Origin: Planctomycetota bacterium
Lineage (GTDB): Bacteria; Planctomycetota; Brocadiia; JAJRTI01
Reading direction: 5' to 3'
DNA: 12,594 nt
Assembly (NCBI GenBank): GCA_024278415.1
Contig: JAJRTI010000598.1
Span: 1-12,594 of the forward strand
Below, in pieces: positions 6,167 through 12,594 of the stretch. The position numbers and the translations under genes are program-made. Below the pieces are notes generated by a model, which saw only the letters and a list, made by a program, of their open reading frames with translations, was not told the DNA's origin and ran no database searches. How positions within the stretch are numbered: the first letter of the stretch is position 1; the number at the start of each line of letters is the position of its first letter.

Positions 6167-9100
6167 CTAATCGACCGCAACCACGCTGGCCGACGTTGCA
6201 ATGTGGAATCGGTCGGTGCGTTTCTTGAGCTTCGTGACGCCCACCATGTCGCCCGGCGACACGCCGCTTGGCAGGGTGTCCAGCGTGATGGTCTGGCCTG
6301 TTGACGGCCGTGTTTCGCCGAGACGCCGAGTGCGGGCGTCGGCCTCGACCTTGTAGACTTGGTAGCCCTTTGCCGCGAAGCCATGCTCGAGGGACGGCGG
6401 CGGTTCGATAGCCAGGGTCGGGCCGACCACGTCGGTGACGCGCAGGTAGTTCTGGAGCACGTGCGGCGACCAGCGCAGCTTGACCACGTACTGCCCATCG
6501 CCCGCGGCCTGCACCGTGTCGATGGTGAAGGTCGTGGTCCCACGCTCATGTTCGATGATGATGACTTCGTCGTGCAACGCGTCGCCCAGCGGGAGCGAGC
6601 GGTCCGTTTGGACGGTGAGCGTGTCCTTGTTGTCGTCGAAATCTATGAGACCGCCTTCATACGCTGGCTCAGCTTTCACCGCCATGGCGCCGACGCGCGC
6701 GTAAGTGCCGCCTGCCATGGTCAGGAACTTGGGTGTGTTGTTCACGGCGGACGCGGCCGCGTGCACAGCATCCGTCTCCAACCATTGCCCCGCGGCAGTG
6801 GCAACGCGCACTGCCGTGCCGTCGCCAACGACGACGTAGTCGATGCGCGCTCCCATATCGATGCGCAGCGCGACCACGTCTGCATCGCCCGGCTCGACAG
6901 GCAGTTGCTCCACAGAGCGGATGAAGGGACGGCCGCGGAAGGGCTCGATCACGCTCACGAATCGGTCGACCGCTTCCGTGTTGCGCCGGCGTGCGCAGAG
7001 CACGTGGAGCACTTCGCCGCGGTCGACGTTCGTCATGCGGCGCTGGCCCGGCGCTTGGCCCAGGAAGACCTCCGTGCCTGGCGCAGGGAGCATGGTCAGC
7101 CTCAGGCCAACGTCCTTGGACACGACGGGCGGATTGGCCAGGAAGTTCGGCACGCGGCACCACGTCACGCTGAACGCGGCATCGGTCGTCGCCTTTCGAA
7201 GGTGCTTGATGTGGCCGTCGCCAATGGGCTTTGGCTGCTTCGGACTGAAGCCGCTCGCCTCATACAGGCTGAGCCCCGGCGGCAGCGCTGTCAGCTCTAA
7301 GCCTTGCGCGTCGCACTGCCGGCCTGCGCTGTGGAAGTAGTAGTCGTGCATGGCGCCGCCGCGGACGCGGAACACGTCGACGACGTAGTGGTCGTCGCCC
7401 GTGTCGTCCGCGTTGGGCACACGGACCATGACGCACGTGCGCTGGTAGATTGGGTCGTCGCCAGGGACGTATGCGAGGTCCTGTGGGGCGCGCTCGCACA
7501 CTTCCACGACGCTGACCGGGTCGCCGAGCTTGACGACGGTGCGGATCTCGCCTTGCACGTGATGGATGAAATCGTGCCGGCCTTTCTCGTCGCGGATGAT
7601 ACACGTGTTGTGCGCCGGGCAGGTGCGAATCCAGTCCTTCGTGCGCCAGTGCATCGCGCCGAAGTAGCCGAGGTCGGAGGCCAGCTCGTGCCCTTTGGCG
7701 TAGAGGATGAGGTCCATGGGCGCTGGGTGCCAGTGCCCGGTGTTGGGAGCATAATCGATGGAGAGCAGCGCTTGGTCCCGGCCGCGGCCGCTCCGCACGA
7801 CCGCCTTCCTCGACTCATGCATGAGCATGGACGGCAGCGCGGCCGGGTTGGGATCGAGGCCGTTGTAGTAGGTGGCGTACTCCTTGGGCAGTCCGCCGGC
7901 GTGCTTCACGATCGCGTCGTGGTACTGCTTGCCAGGGCGCACCCATGCGTGTGAGTCCATCCATGGGATGAGCGTTCCGTCGGGGAAGACGCTGAACGCG
8001 CGCTTCGCGACCGCGAGCACCATCTCCGGGTCGCGGTAGGGGTTGAGGCCGCCCAGATCTTCGTCCCACCAGGGGTGCGTCTTGTCATAGTGTCCGCGGT
8101 AGCCGTAGAGCTTCCGATAGATGCCCCACATGGAGTTCCACGCGCAGCACGTGTACGCGGGGCTCGTCTCGCGGCCCAGGCCGTCGCTGTTGAAGTAGTT
8201 GCGGAGGTAGAACCAGCAGTTGTCCACAGCCGCGTCGATGATGTGCGGGTCATTGAGCAACTCGCCGAAGTTGAACTGGTTCAGCAGCTCCCGGCCGCCG
8301 AGGTTGTTCGACGAGCCGACGTTCATGCTGAAGGGCTCGATGGCGAGTTCGAGCTTGCCGGGCTTCACAGGCTTCACGCGCTGCGCATCGCCCTCCTGTG
8401 ACACGAGGAGGCGCTCGATCATGAGCCGAATGGGTTCTTCGTCCTCAGTGAACGAATCGCGAATGAGGCCGTACGCGCGCAGCCAGCCCCGGGCGTACGT
8501 GTCGCCTCTGAAGGAGCCATCGCCGTAGATATCGGCCCGGCGTTTGGCTGGGTGCTTGGGATCGCCCTTGATGCCGTCGAAGAGGTCGTACGGCTGGTAG
8601 CCCGGGAAGCGCATGCGCTCGCCGCCTGACCAGGGCGCAACGAGTTTGTCGAACTGCGCCGTAGTAACGCCAGAGACCTTGGCGAGGTATTCGTCGCCAA
8701 GGTGTGCTCTCGTGAGGAGCAGCATGGCGACCTTGACTTTGCGCGCGAGCCGCGCAGCCTCGGGCGAGTCGGTCGCCTTGACGAGGACATAGCCCTCACC
8801 AAGCTGCGGCAGTGTGCGTTTGGCCATGAAGGTCATGATCTCGTGCGCGCACTTGCCGAGGAAGAAGTAGCAATACCCGCTGTTGGAGTACCCATGGGGT
8901 TTGCCGTCCCAACGATCGTGCGGGATGTTGCTGTGCGCCTTGCTCCAGGCGGCGTCGTGGTCGGCGGTCCAGATCGCGTCCGTGGGGTAGCAGCCCGTGC
9001 CATCGTCTGGATAGCGATCGTTGGGGTAATAGGCGATGCGCCCCTCCGCTTTGCAGAGCTTGCACTTGAGCCGCCAGGGATCATCGATGTCCCATTCGAA

Positions 9101-10036
9101 GTTGTCGCTGCTGAAGTCGCGAACGCGCTCCGGGTGGAAAGGGCAAGCGATGGTCCACATGCCCAGCGGCGTGTGCTTGGCCGTGCGCTCGACGTACCAC
9201 GAGTCCGGCTTCGCGGCCCACGTCTCTGCTTGCGCGATGCGCGCCTCGACCGCGCGGCGCATGGCCTCGTCGCCTCCTTTGACGGCTTCTGCCACTTCGG
9301 CTGGCGTCTTGCCGAACACCTTGGGGGTGAGTTGGGCCGGGATGCGCAACCGCGGCTTGGGCCTGACGATGCGCTCGCCGATTTTGGTTAGTGTCACATC
9401 GTCCACGAGCAGCTCTCCCACAGCCATGCCTTGGTCTGCGAAGCCGGCCAATTGCCACTTGATCGCCAGGCGTGTGGTCTTGGGCTGGGCCACGAAGACG
9501 CCGGTGTATTGCTTCCATTCGGCCGTTGGCTTGAGTTTGCGCAGAATGCTGCCGGACGCGCGGTCCTTGGCGCTCGCGCGCTCAGATGTCCACAAGACCG
9601 CGTACACGTTGACCCATGCCACGGTGCCCTTGAGCCAGAAGGTGAGTTGATACACGTCGCCGGGCTTGGCGGGGTATGCCTGGCGTCCGCGGTAGCCGTC
9701 GCTGTCTCCGAGGATGAGGCCCACGTTGAGGTATGGTTTGCCCTGCCACACACCGAGTGCGTGCACTCGCAGGCATGCACTATGGCCGCCCGTGTGTGCG
9801 TCGCTGGACGCCAGCAGCTCGGCCTTGCCGCTGCCGCGGTACAACCCCCACTGGATAGGCTGGCCGTTGCGCACGTCTTCCGCGGATGGGTTCAAAGCCA
9901 GGCTCGCTAATGCGAGCTGGGGGCAAGCCGAAGCTAGAATGAGTAAGAGGCTGTAGCGCATAGGGCGGATAGGGTCTAGACAAGGCATGCCCCCGCCATG
10001 ATAGGCGCAAGGGCCAACGCTGGCAAGTGGGTTCAT
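6167..10036 (-). CDS. Secreted heparinase II/III-like polysaccharide lyase, 1289 aa
   Basis: Probably an exported lyase cleaving an acidic (uronate-containing) polysaccharide; substrate not predictable. From the ATG at 10036, a signal-peptide core sits at 29-44 (MRYSLLLILASACPQLALA, 26-44). A carbohydrate-binding-like jelly-roll follows at about 46-219, ending VDDVTLTKI. The region 240-740 is likely the alpha/alpha toroid, with DGLGRETSPAY (618-628). The heparinase II/III-like beta domain starts at about 745: SIDYAPNTGHWHPAPMD (759-774), AHNTCIIRDEKGR (808-820) and DVFRVRGG (887-894). Candidate catalytic or metal residues are H768, H770 and H809. A C298/H301 and C325/C328 set looks metal-binding. 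A GGGGAG site 7 nt upstream supports ATG 10036; ATG 9961 would give a conventional short signal peptide. The length is above the usual 600-900 aa. Confidence 0.85.
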   Translation of the reverse strand: MNPLASVGPCAYHGGGMPCLDPIRPMRYSLLLILASACPQLALASLALNPSAEDVRNGQPIQWGLYRGSGKAELLASSDAHTGGHSACLRVHALGVWQGKPYLNVGLILGDSDGYRGRQAYPAKPGDVYQLTFWLKGTVAWVNVYAVLWTSERASAKDRASGSILRKLKPTAEWKQYTGVFVAQPKTTRLAIKWQLAGFADQGMAVGELLVDDVTLTKIGERIVRPKPRLRIPAQLTPKVFGKTPAEVAEAVKGGDEAMRRAVEARIAQAETWAAKPDSWYVERTAKHTPLGMWTIACPFHPERVRDFSSDNFEWDIDDPWRLKCKLCKAEGRIAYYPNDRYPDDGTGCYPTDAIWTADHDAAWSKAHSNIPHDRWDGKPHGYSNSGYCYFFLGKCAHEIMTFMAKRTLPQLGEGYVLVKATDSPEAARLARKVKVAMLLLTRAHLGDEYLAKVSGVTTAQFDKLVAPWSGGERMRFPGYQPYDLFDGIKGDPKHPAKRRADIYGDGSFRGDTYARGWLRAYGLIRDSFTEDEEPIRLMIERLLVSQEGDAQRVKPVKPGKLELAIEPFSMNVGSSNNLGGRELLNQFNFGELLNDPHIIDAAVDNCWFYLRNYFNSDGLGRETSPAYTCCAWNSMWGIYRKLYGYRGHYDKTHPWWDEDLGGLNPYRDPEMVLAVAKRAFSVFPDGTLIPWMDSHAWVRPGKQYHDAIVKHAGGLPKEYATYYNGLDPNPAALPSMLMHESRKAVVRSGRGRDQALLSIDYAPNTGHWHPAPMDLILYAKGHELASDLGYFGAMHWRTKDWIRTCPAHNTCIIRDEKGRHDFIHHVQGEIRTVVKLGDPVSVVEVCERAPQDLAYVPGDDPIYQRTCVMVRVPNADDTGDDHYVVDVFRVRGGAMHDYYFHSAGRQCDAQGLELTALPPGLSLYEASGFSPKQPKPIGDGHIKHLRKATTDAAFSVTWCRVPNFLANPPVVSKDVGLRLTMLPAPGTEVFLGQAPGQRRMTNVDRGEVLHVLCARRRNTEAVDRFVSVIEPFRGRPFIRSVEQLPVEPGDADVVALRIDMGARIDYVVVGDGTAVRVATAAGQWLETDAVHAAASAVNNTPKFLTMAGGTYARVGAMAVKAEPAYEGGLIDFDDNKDTLTVQTDRSLPLGDALHDEVIIIEHERGTTTFTIDTVQAAGDGQYVVKLRWSPHVLQNYLRVTDVVGPTLAIEPPPSLEHGFAAKGYQVYKVEADARTRRLGETRPSTGQTITLDTLPSGVSPGDMVGVTKLKKRTDRFHIATSASVVAVD

Positions 10037-10075
10037 GACCGTGCTCCCCTTGCGTTGGCCACGAGAGCGTGTTCC

Positions 10076-10104
10076 TTGAGAAAGGCCGAGTGAGGGGCTA
10101 CAAT
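10076..10104 (+). promoter_or_regulatory. Sigma70 promoter for the Ig-like repeat protein
   Basis: -35 TTGAGA (10076-10081), 17-nt spacer, -10 TACAAT (10099-10104). Transcription should start near 10111, so the ATG at 10116 would be almost leaderless. The ATG at 10173 has a leader of about 62 nt. The promoter lies inside the intergenic region shared with the divergent lyase gene. Confidence 0.7.
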
Positions 10105-10160
10105 AGGGGGTTCACATGCAGGTGGGGAAAGCCGATTATTGGCGTCTTGATACCCAAGCT

Positions 10161-10167
10161 GGAGAGG
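10161..10167 (+). promoter_or_regulatory. Shine-Dalgarno site deciding the 10173 start
   Basis: GGAGAGG ends 5 nt before the ATG at 10173. It favours this start over the in-frame ATG at 10116 and puts the signal peptide directly at the N-terminus. Confidence 0.7.
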
Positions 10168-10172
10168 CGTTC

Positions 10173-11864
10173 ATGTTGGATTTGGCACCCGGCCGACGGA
10201 GTCGGGCATGGCGAGTGGCCTTGCTCGTGGCTGCCTGTTGCGGAGTGGCAGACGTGGCCGCCGCGGCCAGTGGCCGCGTGTTCGGCCGCGTGACGGATAA
10301 GTCGACCGGCAAGCCCGTGCCGCAGTGCAGGGTCATGCTCTACGGCGAGGGCTCTCCGAGGCGATCCTATGCGACGACCCGCGCGGACGGCGCATTCGAG
10401 TTCAAGGGTGTTGCCATGGGCAAGTGCCGCATTAGCGTGCGGCGCAGTGGTTATGTTGAAGCCCAGGGCCAAGATGGAGTTTGGGCCGCGCAGTTTGAGT
10501 TGACCGCGGCCAAGCCTGCCTATCGGGCGGACATCGTGCTGCTGCGCGGGTGCACGATCTCTGGCATGCTCAAGGGCCTCGACGAGGAGACGTCCCAGTA
10601 TTACTGCGTGTTCGCCTACCCAGTCGACGCGAAGGGCAGCTTGTCGCGCTCGTACGGCCGGCGGTATGTGCGGGTGGACGTGGCCGGCCGCTACACGTTG
10701 GCTGGTCTGCCTTCTGGCCGATACATCATCGCCGCAAAGGCGCCGTTCTGGCAAGATGTGCCGTACGGCGTGGACCGGCTCATTGCGTATTACGGCGGGG
10801 CGCTGACGCCGGACAAGGCCAAGGTGCTGGATCTGAAGGCGCCGCAAAGCCTGACCGACATCGACCTGCGCCTCCCCACGGACGGCGGCTTGACCCTGCG
10901 GGGGACGGTCGTCGATGCCGAGAGCGGGTTGCCGGTGCCGCGGTGTCGTGTAGACGTGATCCACCGCGAGGTGACGCTGCACCACCTCCAGACGTCCACG
11001 CAGCCGGATGGAGCGTTCGAGTTGAACGTGTTGGGGCCGGGGCCGTACCAAGTCGTGGCGGACGCGCGTGAGGACGGCTTCGCTCGTCTGTCGAAGTGGG
11101 TGGATTTCAAGGCAGGCGACGCGCCCAAGACCGTGGACTTCCAGCTCGAAATGGGCGTGTCCATGTCCGGGCGTATCGTGAGCGATACGGGCGCGGAGGT
11201 GCCGAAGGCGTATCGGGTAAACGGCTACGTGAGCCCGCCGGCGGATAAGGTGGGCCGGAAGACCAACCGATATGTGTACAGCCGCGATCTGACGAGTATC
11301 CAGGAGGGCGAGTTGCGCGAACGGATCCGCTTCCTTCGGGGGGATGGCACATTCAGCGTAGACGGGCTGCCCCCGGGGCGTCTGACCTTGGCGGTGTCGA
11401 ACTTGCCCAACGGCTATTACCTGAAGCAGATTGTGCACCCCGACTTCAGCCTGACGAGGACGACCCCAGAGTTCCTGCCCGGCCAAGACGTGGGCGGCGT
11501 GCGGATCATCGTGTCGAACCAATATGGCCAGATCCGCGGCAAGATCGTGTACGAACTCAATGGCCGAATCGCCGCGGTCTCGCGGCGGGTGCGGCTGCGC
11601 ACGTACTTCTGGGGCACGAAGCGCTACTCGACGAGTTCGACCGTGCACAGCCAAGCCGATGGTACGTTCCTCATCAAGAGGGTGCCGGCCGGCAAGCATA
11701 AGCTGGTGTTGTTCGTGGGGCCGAGCTACGCCAGCCAAAACCCTGGCCCAGTCACGGTCGAGGGCGGCAAGGCCACGGACGTGGGCACAATCAAGGTGAC
11801 GTACTCTGCCCAAGTGCTCAAGAGGATGAAGGCGCGTCGAAAGAAGCGCGCCAAGCCGCGGTAG
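10173..11864 (+). CDS. Secreted protein with five carboxypeptidase-regulatory-like repeats
   Basis: The 563-aa product has an Arg-rich n-region and a hydrophobic core (about 15-32), giving a Sec-type signal peptide that would be cleaved near AAAA-SG. The rest is a chain of beta-sandwich repeats, each closing with a DG-x-F or AG-x-Y turn and a G-x-Y/G-K strand. These turns are DGAFEFKGVAMGK (72-84), AGRYTLAGLPSGRY (171-184), DGAFELNVLGPGPY (279-292), DGTFSVDGLPPGR (391-403) and DGTFLIKRVPAGK (496-508). These resemble carboxypeptidase-regulatory-like or transthyretin-like domains common in secreted proteins. No catalytic domain is seen, so a structural, adhesive or carbohydrate-binding role is likely. 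The last 12 residues (KARRKKRAKPR at 553-563) are strongly basic. The 10173 start is supported by an RBS and by promoter placement. It is transcribed divergently from the lyase. Confidence 0.85.
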   Translation: MLDLAPGRRSRAWRVALLVAACCGVADVAAAASGRVFGRVTDKSTGKPVPQCRVMLYGEGSPRRSYATTRADGAFEFKGVAMGKCRISVRRSGYVEAQGQDGVWAAQFELTAAKPAYRADIVLLRGCTISGMLKGLDEETSQYYCVFAYPVDAKGSLSRSYGRRYVRVDVAGRYTLAGLPSGRYIIAAKAPFWQDVPYGVDRLIAYYGGALTPDKAKVLDLKAPQSLTDIDLRLPTDGGLTLRGTVVDAESGLPVPRCRVDVIHREVTLHHLQTSTQPDGAFELNVLGPGPYQVVADAREDGFARLSKWVDFKAGDAPKTVDFQLEMGVSMSGRIVSDTGAEVPKAYRVNGYVSPPADKVGRKTNRYVYSRDLTSIQEGELRERIRFLRGDGTFSVDGLPPGRLTLAVSNLPNGYYLKQIVHPDFSLTRTTPEFLPGQDVGGVRIIVSNQYGQIRGKIVYELNGRIAAVSRRVRLRTYFWGTKRYSTSSTVHSQADGTFLIKRVPAGKHKLVLFVGPSYASQNPGPVTVEGGKATDVGTIKVTYSAQVLKRMKARRKKRAKPR

Positions 11865-12149
11865 CAGGGGGGAGGGGAGTCATGTCCCGGTAAGCGTGGA
11901 GCGGCCGCGCTGTAGCGTTCGGGAAACGGGGCACATGCGCAGGGCTTGACGCCACAGGGTCTCGCCCCAATGGTGCGAACGTAAGCCCTGCGTCCCGTAG
12001 GGACGGCTGAACATCGGCGCACCGCTAATCTGCGGTCGTTCACGGCATTGGGACTCCTCCGAACGACATGGCTTCGCCCGAAGCCCAGGTGGGAAGGGCC
12101 TTCGCCTTCCGTCTTCAACTGTGTAGGGGGCAGGCTCGCGGACGTATCT
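11865..12149. repeat. Hairpin-rich intergenic region with palindromic repeats
   Basis: No gene is supported here. It contains an inverted pair CGCAGGGCTT (11938-11947) and AAGCCCTGCG (11983-11992). It also contains the hairpins CGTCCC-GTA-GGGACG (11991-12005), GGCTTCG-CC-CGAAGCC (12070-12085) and GGAAGG with CCTTCC (12092-12110). The density suggests one or two interspersed repeat elements. Some of these hairpins may terminate the gene ending at 11864, but none has a T-run. Confidence 0.6.
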
Positions 12150-12179
12150 TTGACATCCTGCGCGACGCGTGTCTATAAT
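12150..12179 (+). promoter_or_regulatory. Consensus-perfect sigma70 promoter
   Basis: -35 TTGACA (12150-12155) and -10 TATAAT (12174-12179), both exact consensus, are separated by 18 nt. Transcription should start near 12186, about 45 nt before the ATG at 12231. Consensus hexamers stand out in this GC-rich window and predict strong constitutive expression. Confidence 0.88.
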
Positions 12180-12230
12180 GGAGAAGCGTTTGAGGCCGTA
12201 TTCGTCTGATGGATGAGGAGAGCGTAGGCT

Positions 12231-12594
12231 ATGGCAGAATGCCCTAATTGTGGTACGTCGGTCGGTGACGCAGTGGTGATGTGCACCCAGTGCGGCACGA
12301 ACGTGAAGACCGGCGAGCGCTTTGCTACGAAGGTGAAGAAGGGGGGCAAGGGCAAGCAGAAGAAGGGCGATAGCAAGGCGCCCAGCGCCGGCATCTTTAT
12401 CGCCATCGTTGTCTTGCTGGCTGGCCTGTTCGCCTACAATTACCAAGAACAGAAGCGCATCCAGAATATCAACATTGCTCGAATCGCGATCGAAGGCCCG
12501 ATTAGGGAGGCGAAGAAGTTCCTGGACGATGGAGATGGGGATAAGGCCTTGGACAAGGTGGAAATGGCGCGGCGTGAATTGGATGGGCAGAAGA
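12231..12594 (+). CDS. Zinc-ribbon single-pass membrane protein (3' end off window)
   Basis: The gene is open to the right edge, and 121 codons are visible. It starts with MAECPNCG, and Cys4, Cys7, Cys18 and Cys21 form two CxxC knuckles of a zinc ribbon. Then come a Lys/Gly-rich linker (about 33-49), a hydrophobic helix (about 52-69) and a charged, probably helical segment (71-121) with a start like a TPR or coiled region (IREAKKFLDDGDGDKALDKVEMARREL). The N-terminus should be cytoplasmic with the rest outside, judged from the positive linker. An AGGAG-type RBS lies about 10 nt upstream, below the perfect promoter at 12150-12179. Similar zinc-ribbon plus TM proteins are widespread and mostly uncharacterised. 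Function unknown. Confidence 0.85.
   Translation, partial: MAECPNCGTSVGDAVVMCTQCGTNVKTGERFATKVKKGGKGKQKKGDSKAPSAGIFIAIVVLLAGLFAYNYQEQKRIQNINIARIAIEGPIREAKKFLDDGDGDKALDKVEMARRELDGQK

Noticed and set aside
10098..11813. 571-aa minus-strand ORF
   Set aside because: It is antisense to the secreted repeat protein, which has a signal peptide, RBS and regular domain repeats.
1..12594. CRISPR array, phage or transposase genes
   Set aside because: No evenly spaced direct repeats and no matching protein families were seen. Repeats here are palindromic or a single 7-bp array.

Overview
The window is a GC-rich bacterial chromosome segment with six protein genes (one running off the right edge), one tRNA gene, several clear sigma70-type promoters, one strong intrinsic terminator and several palindromic intergenic repeats. 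The likely source is a Planctomycetota or related PVC-type bacterium. This is inference from remembered family traits: repeat-rich intergenic DNA, a planctomycete-like multi-pass membrane protein, a very large heparinase-like secreted protein, multi-domain carboxypeptidase-regulatory-like secreted proteins, and a tRNA without an encoded CCA. No marker here fixes the phylum.

Layout, left to right. The minus strand carries der, the double-GTPase ribosome-assembly factor (168-1499). Just upstream of its start is a 7-bp tandem repeat, followed by a roughly 200-bp element built as one long imperfect palindrome (about 1648-1846). Next on the minus strand is a six-helix membrane protein (2048-3409). 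It ends in a Pro-Ala spacer, an acidic stretch and a histone-H1-like lysine-rich tail, and has its own promoter, a leader of about 140 nt, a good RBS and a candidate terminator. Diverging from it on the plus strand is a complete tRNA-Pro(GGG) unit with promoter, gene and terminator (3642-3805). After a gene-free stretch come a DUF2079-type polytopic membrane protein (4127-5950, minus) and a 1289-residue secreted heparinase II/III-like polysaccharide lyase (6167-10036, minus). Two palindromic repeats separate these last two genes.

On the right, a promoter at 10076-10104 drives a secreted protein of five carboxypeptidase-regulatory-like (Ig-like) repeats (10173-11864, plus), divergent from the lyase. 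A hairpin-rich intergenic region follows. Then a consensus-perfect TTGACA/TATAAT promoter precedes a zinc-ribbon, single-membrane-helix protein that is cut by the window edge (12231-12594).

Most genes look like single transcription units rather than one operon. Der and the tRNA are housekeeping. The lyase and the Ig-like repeat protein are both exported, share an intergenic region and may both act at the cell surface on polysaccharide, which is inference. I found no CRISPR array, phage or transposase gene, or recognisable defence locus. The least explained items are the membrane protein with the histone-like cytoplasmic tail and the long palindromic element.
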